6,152 nucleotides of DNA from Clostridia bacterium (GCA_029052615.1 JAIDIR010000212.1:1-6152), one strand, 5' to 3'. Counted from the first letter of the stretch, positions 1-6,152 are shown. Notes: a model not told the origin generated them from the sequence alone. Translations and numbers: made by a program.

Positions 1-146
1 CTGTTTTCGTCATTGTAAAACTATTTTATTATTTAATGAAAGTTATGTCAAGCCGTTTTGCGTGCGGAAACTAAGTTTTTTATAAATTTGATAAATTTTT
101 TGTCGGGCTTAATTTTCGCGTTTTTTCGGCAAATTTTTACCGCCCT
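1..146. other. AT-rich intergenic region downstream of alaS
   Basis: The stretch after the alaS stop is much richer in A and T than the genes. Besides the leftward promoter it holds A/T tracts with two copies of AAATTTAT in tandem (minus strand, about 81-98). A weak hairpin at 127-142 (CGGTAA/TTGCCG, 6 bp including a G-T pair) is followed on the minus strand by A residues in place of a T tract, so it is not a convincing terminator. No coding continuation of alaS is visible in any frame. Confidence 0.6.
23..51 (-). promoter_or_regulatory. Strong sigma-A-type promoter reading left out of the window
   Basis: On the minus strand a perfect -35 box TTGACA (51-46) is followed by a 17 bp spacer and TAAAAT (28-23), one base from the consensus -10. 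Transcription should begin near position 16 and serve a gene or RNA lying beyond position 1. It sits about 95 bp after the alaS stop, so the next gene has its own promoter, separate from the cysE-cysS-alaS unit. Confidence 0.75.
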
Positions 147-1949
147 TTATTTGATTAAAACAGCCTTAATTCTCTTTACGCCTGCGGAAACGTTTTCCTG
201 CTTGGCTATCTTGAACGTGCCCAAAAGCCCCGTGTGCTCAGCGTGCGGTCCGCCACATATTTCCTTGGAAAAATCGCCTATCGTATAGGTCTTTACCACC
301 TCGCCGTACTTGCTTTCGAATAAGCCCGTAAAGCCTTCCTCGCGCGCCTGCTCCAGCGGCATTTCGCGCATTACCACGGGTAAATCCTGCTTGATTACGC
401 CGTTTACAAGGTTTTCAACCTCCGCCACTTCCTCGGGCGTGAGCTTGCGCGAGAAGTTGAAGTCAAAGCGCAGCCTTTCCTCGGTTATGTTGGAGCCCTT
501 CTGTGCAATCTCGTCCGAGCACACCTTTTTAAGCGCCGCGTGCAGCAGGTGGGTTGCGGTGTGCAGATAGGTCGTCTCTTCCTTGTGGTCGGCAAGTCCG
601 CAGGCAAACTTCTGCTCGCTGCCCGCGCGCGACTTGTTCTGGTGCTCGGTAAATGCCGCGTTGTAGCCGTCCACGTCCACCTTTAAACCCTTTTCCGCCG
701 CCATTTCAACCGTGATTTCAACGGGGAAACCGTAAGTATCGTACAGGTGGAACGCCGTTACGCCGTCAATCGCGCCGCCTGCGGGAAGGGTTGCCGCTAC
801 CTTTTCGAATTCCTTTATGCCCTGCGCGAGCGTTCTGGAAAACTTAGCCTCTTCCTTGTTCAGCTCCTCCTCTATCTTGCCCGAGTTTGCAACCAGCTCG
901 GGGTAGATGTCGGCGTACTTTTCGACTATGGTCTTGGATATTTCGTTCAGCGCGCCCTGCGGCAAACCGATGTTTCTGCCGAAGCGCACCGCCCTTCTTA
1001 TTATTCTTCTTAATATATAGCCCTGGTCGGTGTTGGAGGGAACGATGCCCTTGGCGTCGCCCAGCATAAAGGTTGCCGTGCGCACGTGGTCGAGCACCAC
1101 TCTGAACGCCTTGGTGGTCTGCTCGTTTTCGTTATATTTGTGACCGGTCAGCTCCTCTATCTTCGCGATAGCCTTTTCGAATATATCCGTTTCGTATACG
1201 CTGTCCTTGCCGTTTAAAATGCAGAGCGTGCGCTCCAGTCCCATGCCCGTGTCGACGTTTTTCTGTGCGAGGGGTTCGTACTTGCCCTGCTCGTTCTTGT
1301 TGTACTGCATAAACACGTCGTTCCAGATTTCAAGGAACGTGCCCTTGGGCGCGTCGTCAAACTGGTCGGAATTGAGCTTGTCCGCCTCCGCGTGGTTGCG
1401 GATAATGTGCATTTCGGTATCAGGTCCGCAGGGTCCCGTAGTGCCCGCGGGTCCCCACCAGTTGCCGCTCTTGGGCAGGAAGTAAACGTTTTTGGGGAGT
1501 ATGCCGCACTTAATCCATTTGTTTGCGCTCTCCTCGTCGCGGGGGCAATCGGCATCGCCCGCAAAACAGGTGACCGCAATATCCTCCACGGGTATGCCCA
1601 GATATTCGGGCGAGGTTAAAAATTCGAACGACCAAGGAATCATCTCGTCCTTGAAATAGTCGCCGAGCGACCAGTTGCCCAGCATCTCGAAGAAGGTGCA
1701 GTGCGAGCTGTCGCCCACCTCGTCGATGTCGCCCGTGCGCACGCACTTCTGCACGTCGGTAAGGCGCTTGCCGGCAGGATGCTTTTCGCCCAGCAGGTAG
1801 GGCACCAGCGGGTGCATGCCAGCCGTCGTGAACAGCACCGTGGGGTCGTTTTCGGGAATAAGCGACGCGGATGCGATCACCGCGTGTCCCTTGCTCTTAA
1901 AGAAGTCGAGATACATCTTTCTTAAACTTTCACTCGTCAACGTTTTCAT
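147..1949 (-). CDS. alaS: Alanyl-tRNA synthetase, short form lacking the C-Ala domain and the editing beta-barrel
   Basis: A cytosolic class II synthetase that attaches alanine to tRNA-Ala. The protein has 600 residues, against about 875 for the usual bacterial enzyme. The catalytic core is complete: the motif 2 region is at residues 83-100 (HCTFFEMLGNWSLGDYFK) and the motif 3 core GMGLER at 235-240. A helical tRNA-binding region follows (about 250-435, including GYILRRIIRRAVRFGRNIG at 310-328). The editing domain retains the zinc ligands H463 and H467 (HTATH) and C565 and H569 (CGGPH). By comparison with the E. coli enzyme, about 100 residues of beta-barrel are missing between roughly 440 and 460, and the protein stops right after the editing domain (KRIKAVLIK), so the C-Ala/dimerisation domain is absent. 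The ATG at 1949 is preceded by AAGGTG at 1960-1955, which overlaps the cysS stop. Identity as an AlaRS is secure. Whether it is the only AlaRS in the genome cannot be told here. Confidence 0.95.
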   Translation of the reverse strand: MKTLTSESLRKMYLDFFKSKGHAVIASASLIPENDPTVLFTTAGMHPLVPYLLGEKHPAGKRLTDVQKCVRTGDIDEVGDSSHCTFFEMLGNWSLGDYFKDEMIPWSFEFLTSPEYLGIPVEDIAVTCFAGDADCPRDEESANKWIKCGILPKNVYFLPKSGNWWGPAGTTGPCGPDTEMHIIRNHAEADKLNSDQFDDAPKGTFLEIWNDVFMQYNKNEQGKYEPLAQKNVDTGMGLERTLCILNGKDSVYETDIFEKAIAKIEELTGHKYNENEQTTKAFRVVLDHVRTATFMLGDAKGIVPSNTDQGYILRRIIRRAVRFGRNIGLPQGALNEISKTIVEKYADIYPELVANSGKIEEELNKEEAKFSRTLAQGIKEFEKVAATLPAGGAIDGVTAFHLYDTYGFPVEITVEMAAEKGLKVDVDGYNAAFTEHQNKSRAGSEQKFACGLADHKEETTYLHTATHLLHAALKKVCSDEIAQKGSNITEERLRFDFNFSRKLTPEEVAEVENLVNGVIKQDLPVVMREMPLEQAREEGFTGLFESKYGEVVKTYTIGDFSKEICGGPHAEHTGLLGTFKIAKQENVSAGVKRIKAVLIK

Positions 1950-1954
1950 ATCTT

Positions 1955-1960
1955 CACCTT
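1955..1960 (-). promoter_or_regulatory. Ribosome binding site of alaS, overlapping the cysS stop codon
   Basis: On the minus strand AAGGTG lies 5 nt before the ATG at 1949 and shares bases 1959-1960 with the cysS TAA codon. This fixes the alaS start and implies that ribosomes ending cysS can re-initiate on alaS. Confidence 0.7.
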
Positions 1961-3353
1961 ATTTCTTTATAATGTCGTAACCGTCTTTACCGTCCTTGAC
2001 GATATAGCCCAGCGCGTCTATCTGCGCGCGCAAGCTATCCGCCTCCGCCCAGTTTTTATCCTTTTTCGCCTGCCAGCGCTTGGCGGCAAGCTCCTCAACT
2101 TCCGCAGGGATATCACCCTTCGGTGCCTTGCTTTCAACCTCGGCAAGGTATTCCGCCGCGTCCTTTTTGAACAAGCCCAGAAGCGAATAGGTCTTTTTAA
2201 TCTGCGCGACGTCGTCCGCACAGCTGCTGTCGCCCGCCGCAAGCTTAGCCGCAACCTTTTTGAAAATGCCGAATAAATCGGAGAGTGCAAGCGCGGTGTT
2301 AAAGTCGTCGTCCATACACTTGTCGAAACGTTCGTCTATTTCCGCGTTGCCCCCTTTGCCCCTGCCGTACTTGCTTTCGACGGCGGATATGGTGCGGTAA
2401 AAGTCGGTAAGGTGCTTTTCCGCGTCGGGGAAAAGGTTGTCGGTTACGTTTATATCGTTGCGGTAGTTGGTCTGCAACAGCGCAAACTTAATCGCTTCGT
2501 TGGTGTACTTTTTAAGCAGGTCCTCAAGCAGCAGACTGTTGCCGAGGCTCTTGGACATCTTCTGTCCGTTGACCTTAATAAGACCGTTGTGCGTCCAGTA
2601 CTTTGCGAACCGCTTGCCCGTCAAGCTTTCAGTTTGGGCAATCTCGTTTTCGTGGTGGGGGAATATCAGGTCGCGCCCGCCTCCGTGAATATCTATCTGT
2701 TCGCCGAACGCCTTTCTGTTCATTGCCGAGCACTCTATGTGCCAGCCCGGTCTGCCCTCGCCCCAGGGCGACTTCCAGCTGATTTCGCCCTCTTTCGCCG
2801 CCTTCCACAGCGCGAAGTCTGCGGGGCTTCTCTTTTCCTCGCCGTTCTCCACGCGCACGCCGTCCAGCATATCCTCCACCGACCTGTTGGAAAGACAGCC
2901 GTAGCCCTTAAAGCTTGAAACGTCGAAATACACGTCGCCGTTGCTTGCCGCATACGCGTGCCCCTTTTCTATTAAAGCGGATATAAAGTCTATGATATTG
3001 TCGATATTTTCAGTCGCCTTAAGCCAAAGCGTGGGGTCGTCGATATCCATTTCGCGCATGACCTTATCAATCTTTTCGATGGTCATTTCGGCATACTTGT
3101 CCGCGGGTATGCCCGTCTCTTTACTGCGCGCTATAATCTTGTCGTCCACGTCGGTATAGTTGCGCGCGTACGTTACGGCGTAACCTTTCTTTTCGAGGTA
3201 CTTTCTTATTATGTCGTATATGAGCGCCTGAAAACCGTGACCAATGTGCGCCTCGCCAGACACGGTTATGCCGCAGGCGTACATCTTCACCTTTCCGTCT
3301 TCAAGCGGCTGAAAGTCTTCCTTATTCCTCGTCAGAGTGTTGTATATCCTCAT
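1959..3353 (-). CDS. cysS: Cysteinyl-tRNA synthetase
   Basis: A class I synthetase in the cytosol that charges tRNA-Cys. The protein has 464 residues, normal for the family. The Rossmann catalytic domain carries HIGH at residues 36-39 and KMSKS at 265-269. The four expected zinc ligands, which select cysteine, are in place: C27 (YACGITV), C208 (HIECSAM), and H233 and E237 within PHHENE. The C-terminal part (about 425-464) matches the small anticodon-binding domain, with the typical KNWAEADSLRAQI segment. I chose the ATG at 3353 (MRIYNTLTR) over an in-frame ATG at 3374, because the product then begins as family members do and GAGGTG sits 7 nt upstream. The first 32 bp overlap the end of cysE in another frame, and alaS starts 9 bp after the stop, so the three genes are probably co-transcribed. 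Confidence 0.97.
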   Translation of the reverse strand: MRIYNTLTRNKEDFQPLEDGKVKMYACGITVSGEAHIGHGFQALIYDIIRKYLEKKGYAVTYARNYTDVDDKIIARSKETGIPADKYAEMTIEKIDKVMREMDIDDPTLWLKATENIDNIIDFISALIEKGHAYAASNGDVYFDVSSFKGYGCLSNRSVEDMLDGVRVENGEEKRSPADFALWKAAKEGEISWKSPWGEGRPGWHIECSAMNRKAFGEQIDIHGGGRDLIFPHHENEIAQTESLTGKRFAKYWTHNGLIKVNGQKMSKSLGNSLLLEDLLKKYTNEAIKFALLQTNYRNDINVTDNLFPDAEKHLTDFYRTISAVESKYGRGKGGNAEIDERFDKCMDDDFNTALALSDLFGIFKKVAAKLAAGDSSCADDVAQIKKTYSLLGLFKKDAAEYLAEVESKAPKGDIPAEVEELAAKRWQAKKDKNWAEADSLRAQIDALGYIVKDGKDGYDIIKK

Positions 3354-3996
3354 CTTTCGGCACCTCGTAGCCAATACCTAATTTCTCTTCGAGGGCGAAT
3401 ACCCTCTCCCTTAACGCGCACAGCTCTTTGAGCATCGGGTCGTCCTTTTCCTGAATGAGGTCAACCCCGTCCTTGCTGCCGCCTATTCTTACTACCCTTG
3501 CGGGCACGCCCACCACCGTTGCGTGAGGGGGAACGTCGCGCAGTACCACCGCACCCGCGCCCACCTTTGCGTAGTCGCCCACGGTTATGTTGCCCAGTAT
3601 TTTCGCACCTGCGGATATCACGCAGTTTTCGCCTACCGTCGGGTGACGCTTGCCCGTTTCCTTGCCGGTGCCGCCCAGCGTGCAGCCCTGATACAGCACG
3701 GTGCCCGTGCCCACTTCCGCCGTTTCGCCTATTACCACTCCCTGACCGTGGTCTATAAATACGCCGGGGGCAATCTTTGCGGCGGGGTGAATTTCAATGC
3801 CCGTAATGCGCTTGGTGCGCTGGCTTATTATGCGCGCCAGAAGCTTGAAATGAATGCGGTAAAAGAAGTGTGCCCTTCTGTGCCGCGATAAAGCCCTGAC
3901 TCCCGAATAGGTAAGCCATATCTCGAATTTATTGCGCGCGGCGGGGTCGTTTCTCTTCGCCGCCGCTATGTCCATGCGCAGTCTTTTAAAAAACAT
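3322..3996 (-). CDS. cysE: Serine O-acetyltransferase
   Basis: Transfers acetyl from acetyl-CoA to L-serine, giving O-acetylserine, the committed precursor of cysteine. The protein has 224 residues. A short N-terminal helical region (about 1-65, with DPAARNKFE) leads into a left-handed beta-helix of hexapeptide repeats (about 67-172). The catalytic histidine is H83 in FIDHGQG. Its acidic partner position holds E68 (GIEIHPAA) instead of the Asp of E. coli CysE. The acetyl-CoA/serine site shows GETAEVG, TLGGTG and RHP (H118). A predicted coiled-coil tail (about 185-210) follows, and the protein ends in SDEE, without the terminal isoleucine that docks into O-acetylserine sulfhydrylase in many CysE proteins. 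The ATG at 3996 was chosen because GGAGA lies 8 nt upstream and MFFKRLRMDI is the typical family beginning. An in-frame ATG at 4041 lies upstream of the TATAAT box. The 3' end overlaps cysS by 32 bp. Confidence 0.95.
   Translation of the reverse strand: MFFKRLRMDIAAAKRNDPAARNKFEIWLTYSGVRALSRHRRAHFFYRIHFKLLARIISQRTKRITGIEIHPAAKIAPGVFIDHGQGVVIGETAEVGTGTVLYQGCTLGGTGKETGKRHPTVGENCVISAGAKILGNITVGDYAKVGAGAVVLRDVPPHATVVGVPARVVRIGGSKDGVDLIQEKDDPMLKELCALRERVFALEEKLGIGYEVPKDEDIQHSDEE
3361..3366 (-). promoter_or_regulatory. Ribosome binding site of cysS, inside the cysE reading frame
   Basis: GAGGTG on the minus strand, 7 nt before the ATG at 3353. It lies within the last codons of cysE. It decides the cysS start in favour of 3353 over 3374 and makes translational coupling with cysE likely. 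Confidence 0.75.
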
Positions 3997-4004
3997 TTTT
4001 ATAT

Positions 4005-4009
4005 TCTCC
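4005..4009 (-). promoter_or_regulatory. Ribosome binding site of cysE
   Basis: GGAGA on the minus strand, 8 nt before the ATG at 3996. No comparable purine-rich site at good spacing precedes the alternative in-frame ATG at 4041, so this site decides the start. Confidence 0.7.
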
Positions 4010-4026
4010 GTTTTTACACTGTTTAC

Positions 4027-4032
4027 ATTATA
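4027..4032 (-). promoter_or_regulatory. Probable -10 box of the cysE-cysS-alaS promoter
   Basis: A perfect TATAAT on the minus strand, about 31 nt before the cysE ATG, predicting a start of transcription near 4020 and a leader of only about 23 nt. The -35 region is poor: the hexamer at 17 bp spacing reads GGACGG. If this promoter is used it may need an activator; otherwise the operon depends on read-through from ktrA. The short predicted leader leaves no room for a T-box or SAM riboswitch. Confidence 0.5.
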
Positions 4033-4105
4033 TGCTCTCACGCAAACTTCCGTCCTTGGCTTAGAAACGAGTCAGACAAGGAGCGTGAGCACCGACCGCA
4101 GGGAG

Positions 4106-4121
4106 TTTACAGTGAAGTAAA
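4106..4121. repeat. Short palindrome, possible operator
   Basis: TTTAC-AGTGAA-GTAAA, a 5 bp inverted repeat with a 6 bp spacer. The related word GTTTACA occurs both here (4105-4111) and at 4021-4027, next to the cysE -10 box. The arrangement could be a binding site for a dimeric regulator, but matches this short arise easily by chance. Confidence 0.2.
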
Positions 4122-4174
4122 TGACCAAGGCGGCGCGGAGCGCGACGCAGTATCACGAAGTTTATAAGTCAAGC

Positions 4175-4828
4175 TTAGGTCTTTGCGCTCATCTTGAATA
4201 CGTCGCGCGACTTACCTATAACGAATATATGGTCACCCTCCGCGAACACGAAGTCGGGCATGGGCGACGGGTCCAGATGCTCGCCGCGCTTAATCGCGAT
4301 AATGTTGATTTTATATTTCTTGCGGACGTCGAGTTCTATAATCGACTTGCCCTCCCAAGCCTTTACGATGGGCACTTCGAAAATGGCGTATCCGTCGGTC
4401 AGCGCAACGTAGTCGAAAATGTTGTTGGCGTTGTGCCTTATTGCAAGCTTGTCCGCCGTTTCGCCGTCGGCGTAAATAATTTCGTCCGCGCCTATCTTTT
4501 TCAACAGCTCGCACTGTATGTCGTCGCGTGCTCTTGCGGCAACGTACTTTGCGCCCAGATTTTTAAGCGTTATGGTGGTCAGCATGGAAGCTTCCAGATT
4601 GTCGCCGACCGTAATAAAACAGATATCGAACGAAGGAATATCCAGCGCGCTCAAAACGTCCTCGTGGGTATATTCCGCTATTCGCGCGTCCGAAAAGCGC
4701 GTGGCAAGACGAGCAATTCTCTCCTCCTTGTTGTCGAGAATCATTACGTCGTGACCCAAATCCTGCATCTTTTCCGCAAGGTGGCTGCCGAGTCTGCCCA
4801 TACCGATGATAAGTACCGATTTCTTCAT
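4175..4828 (-). CDS. ktrA: Potassium uptake regulatory subunit with RCK domains, KtrA/TrkA family
   Basis: A cytosolic ring-forming subunit that gates the KtrB potassium channel/transporter in response to nucleotides. The protein has 217 residues, close to the roughly 220 of Bacillus KtrA and half the length of the tandem E. coli TrkA, which is why I name it KtrA. The RCK_N Rossmann fold (about 1-120) carries the nucleotide-binding GMGRLG at 9-14 and an acidic D32 at the end of the second strand, as in NAD(H)/ATP-binding members. RCK_C spans roughly 135-217. In several Firmicutes this domain binds cyclic di-AMP; that is family knowledge and is not visible here. The ATG at 4828 has AAAGG 6 nt upstream, overlapping the ktrB stop. 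The gene starts 10 bp after ktrB, so the two are surely co-transcribed and coupled. Confidence 0.93.
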   Translation of the reverse strand: MKKSVLIIGMGRLGSHLAEKMQDLGHDVMILDNKEERIARLATRFSDARIAEYTHEDVLSALDIPSFDICFITVGDNLEASMLTTITLKNLGAKYVAARARDDIQCELLKKIGADEIIYADGETADKLAIRHNANNIFDYVALTDGYAIFEVPIVKAWEGKSIIELDVRKKYKINIIAIKRGEHLDPSPMPDFVFAEGDHIFVIGKSRDVFKMSAKT

Positions 4829-4838
4829 AAAATACCTT

Positions 4839-6152
4839 TTATCCTACTATTATCTTATCCGCCACGCGCGACAGCGAGACGGGCTTTTTCTCTCCCGAGA
4901 ATATGAGTACCAGCGTAAATCCGCCGACTCTGCCGAAATACATCAAAAGTATTAAAAGCACCTTGCTTACGGCGTGAAGTCCCGCGGTTATGCCCTGCGA
5001 AAGTCCTACCGTTCCAACCGCCGAAACGACCTCGAACGCAACGCTGTCAAGGGATATTCCCGCGCCTATACCCGCGCCCTCTATTGCGCAGATAATCATA
5101 GTACTTGCAACCGACACAAGAATATAAAGACAGACTATCGCGCCCGCCTGGTGGCTTGCGTCGTTTTCGAAGCGGCGGTTGTAAAGGTGAACTTCGTTTT
5201 CCCTTTTTGCCGTCGCCAACGTTGCAAGCACGAACACCGCAAGCGTGGTCGTCTTTAAGCCGCCCGCCGTGGAACCGGGTGAACCGCCTATAAGCATAAG
5301 CGCCATAGTTAGCGCGTTGCCCGCCCCCGACATTTGTCCGTAATCCACCGCGGCAAAGCCCGCCGTGCGCGGCGTAACCGCCATAAACAGCGAGGACATA
5401 ACCTTAGTACCCGCGCCCCAGTTGCCTATGGTTGCGGGGTTGTTCCACTCGAACGCCATAAACAGCGCCCAGCCGAGCACTATTAAAACGCCCGTCGTGG
5501 AAAGAACGACCTTGGAATGGAATGAATATTTCTTTAAATGAATGCCGTGGTGCACCACGTCGCCCCACACGAAAAAGCCTATGCCGCCGATAATTATAAG
5601 CAGCGAAATAGTTAAAATGACGTGCGGATAATTCATAAACTGCACCAGCGAGTAATATCCTTCCTTTTTATCGGTAAGGGTAAAGCCCGCGTTGCAGAAC
5701 GCCGAAACCGACGTGAATATGGACTGCCATATCCCCTCGCCCCAGCCGTAAACGGGCACGAATGCAAAACAAAGAACGAAAGCTCCCGCAAACTCGAATA
5801 TAAGCGTGCCTAAAAGAATAATCTTAACAAGACCCTTTATGCTTGCAAGGTCCACGCTGCCCGCCGACTGCATAACCAGCTTTCTCTGCGAAAGGCTGGT
5901 GTGCTTTTTTACGTACAGCATAAACAGCGACATTATGGTTATGAACCCCAGACCGCCAATCTGAATGAGCAATAAAATGACGACCTGCCCGTAGTACGAC
6001 CAGTAGCTCGCCGTGTCGGCAACCGCAAGCCCCGTCACGCAGGAAGCGCTGGTTGCGGTGAACAGCGAGGTCAGAAAATCTATATGCCCGCTCTTGGTTG
6101 CAAACGGCAGACAGAGAAGCGAAGTTCCCACGCATATCAGCAGAAAAAAGCT
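4839..6152 (-). CDS. ktrB: Potassium uptake membrane subunit, KtrB/TrkH family (5' end beyond the window)
   Basis: Integral membrane protein that moves K+ (often with Na+) across the cytoplasmic membrane and docks onto the KtrA ring. The frame is open to the window edge. The GTG at 6131 is unlikely to be the true start, because seven further hydrophobic residues (SFFLLIC) continue upstream and family members begin earlier. Numbering from that GTG, four pore loops are recognisable by their filter glycines: G34 (SCVTGL), G149 (FCNAGF), G258 (PRTAGF) and G376 (VGTVGL). The conserved gating loop IGGSPGSTAGGLKTTT is at 281-296, and the conserved pore-facing arginine of the last helix is R401 (GRVGG). 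At least seven long hydrophobic segments are visible. The C-terminus is complete (stop at 4841-4839), and ktrA follows after 10 bp. KtrB is preferred over TrkH because the partner is a single-unit RCK protein. Confidence 0.93.
   Translation of the reverse strand, partial: SFFLLICVGTSLLCLPFATKSGHIDFLTSLFTATSASCVTGLAVADTASYWSYYGQVVILLLIQIGGLGFITIMSLFMLYVKKHTSLSQRKLVMQSAGSVDLASIKGLVKIILLGTLIFEFAGAFVLCFAFVPVYGWGEGIWQSIFTSVSAFCNAGFTLTDKKEGYYSLVQFMNYPHVILTISLLIIIGGIGFFVWGDVVHHGIHLKKYSFHSKVVLSTTGVLIVLGWALFMAFEWNNPATIGNWGAGTKVMSSLFMAVTPRTAGFAAVDYGQMSGAGNALTMALMLIGGSPGSTAGGLKTTTLAVFVLATLATAKRENEVHLYNRRFENDASHQAGAIVCLYILVSVASTMIICAIEGAGIGAGISLDSVAFEVVSAVGTVGLSQGITAGLHAVSKVLLILLMYFGRVGGFTLVLIFSGEKKPVSLSRVADKIIVG

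Larger units (their letters stand above)
3997..4174. other. Intergenic region between ktrA and cysE
   Basis: A 178 bp gap, the longest inside the window. It holds the cysE -10 box and ribosome binding site, a small palindrome at 4106-4121, and two perfect but widely spaced inverted repeats: 4037-4043 with 4083-4089 (7 bp) and 4054-4059 with 4125-4130 (6 bp). The two would cross each other if folded, so they are probably fortuitous. I see no convincing terminator for ktrA (no GC-rich stem followed by a T tract on the minus strand), no T-box sequence, and no believable small gene. Confidence 0.6.

Noticed and set aside
127..142. Hairpin after alaS as an intrinsic terminator
   Set aside because: The stem is only 6 bp with a G-T pair, and the minus-strand sequence after it is a run of A, not T.
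2412..2918. A 168-codon open frame on the plus strand opposite cysS
   Set aside because: It lies wholly inside the conserved catalytic part of cysS and shows no plausible ribosome binding site or family motif.
3354..3374. Upstream in-frame start for cysS at 3374
   Set aside because: It adds seven residues not typical of CysRS, while GAGGTG is well spaced for the ATG at 3353.
3997..4041. Upstream in-frame start for cysE at 4041
   Set aside because: This ATG lies upstream of the TATAAT box at 4032-4027, and GGAGA at 4009-4005 fits the ATG at 3996.
4132..4146. GC-rich CGCG-GAG-CGCG stem in the ktrA-cysE gap as a terminator of ktrA
   Set aside because: The stem is 4 bp with a three-base loop and no T tract follows on the minus strand.
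3997..4174. T-box or other riboswitch ahead of cysE
   Set aside because: No T-box consensus is seen on the minus strand, and the predicted leader is only about 23 nt.
4121..4906. A 261-codon open frame on the plus strand opposite ktrA
   Set aside because: It spans ktrA completely and runs into ktrB, whose minus-strand frames have clear family motifs. The plus-strand product has no recognisable domain, and the open frame is explained by codon bias in the real genes.
6129..6131. GTG as the true start of ktrB
   Set aside because: The frame stays open and hydrophobic up to the window edge, and KtrB/TrkH proteins have more sequence before the first pore loop. The gene is treated as partial.

Overview
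The window is a bacterial chromosomal segment with five protein genes, all on the minus strand, so transcription runs from high to low coordinates: ktrB (5' end cut off by the window edge), ktrA, cysE, cysS and a short alaS. Gene density, very short intergenic gaps, GGAGG-type ribosome binding sites and canonical sigma-A-like promoters fit a Firmicutes-type bacterium. The protein flavour (KtrAB, a compact cysE-cysS pair, a shortened AlaRS) suggests an anaerobic Clostridia lineage. That placement is a judgement from sequence character and has not been tested by any search.

Layout: 6152-4839 encodes the K+-translocating membrane subunit KtrB, and 4828-4175 its cytosolic RCK regulator KtrA; they are separated by 10 bp. 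A 178 bp gap (4174-3997) holds a perfect TATAAT box just ahead of cysE. Then come cysE (3996-3322, serine O-acetyltransferase), cysS (3353-1959, cysteinyl-tRNA synthetase, overlapping cysE by 32 bp) and alaS (1949-147, alanyl-tRNA synthetase of only 600 residues, 9 bp after cysS). The left end (1-146) is markedly AT-rich and carries a strong promoter, TTGACA-17 bp-TAAAAT, that fires leftward out of the window.

Functionally there are two units. ktrB-ktrA forms a potassium uptake system. cysE-cysS-alaS looks like one translationally coupled operon: CysE makes O-acetylserine for cysteine synthesis, CysS charges tRNA-Cys with the product, and AlaS charges tRNA-Ala. The most notable item is AlaS: it keeps the catalytic core and all four zinc ligands of the editing domain, but lacks the beta-barrel part of the editing region and the whole C-terminal (C-Ala) domain. 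The sequence after its stop codon shows no remnant of the missing part. No CRISPR array, insertion sequence, tRNA, rRNA or recognisable riboswitch was seen. No clearly undescribed multi-gene system is visible.
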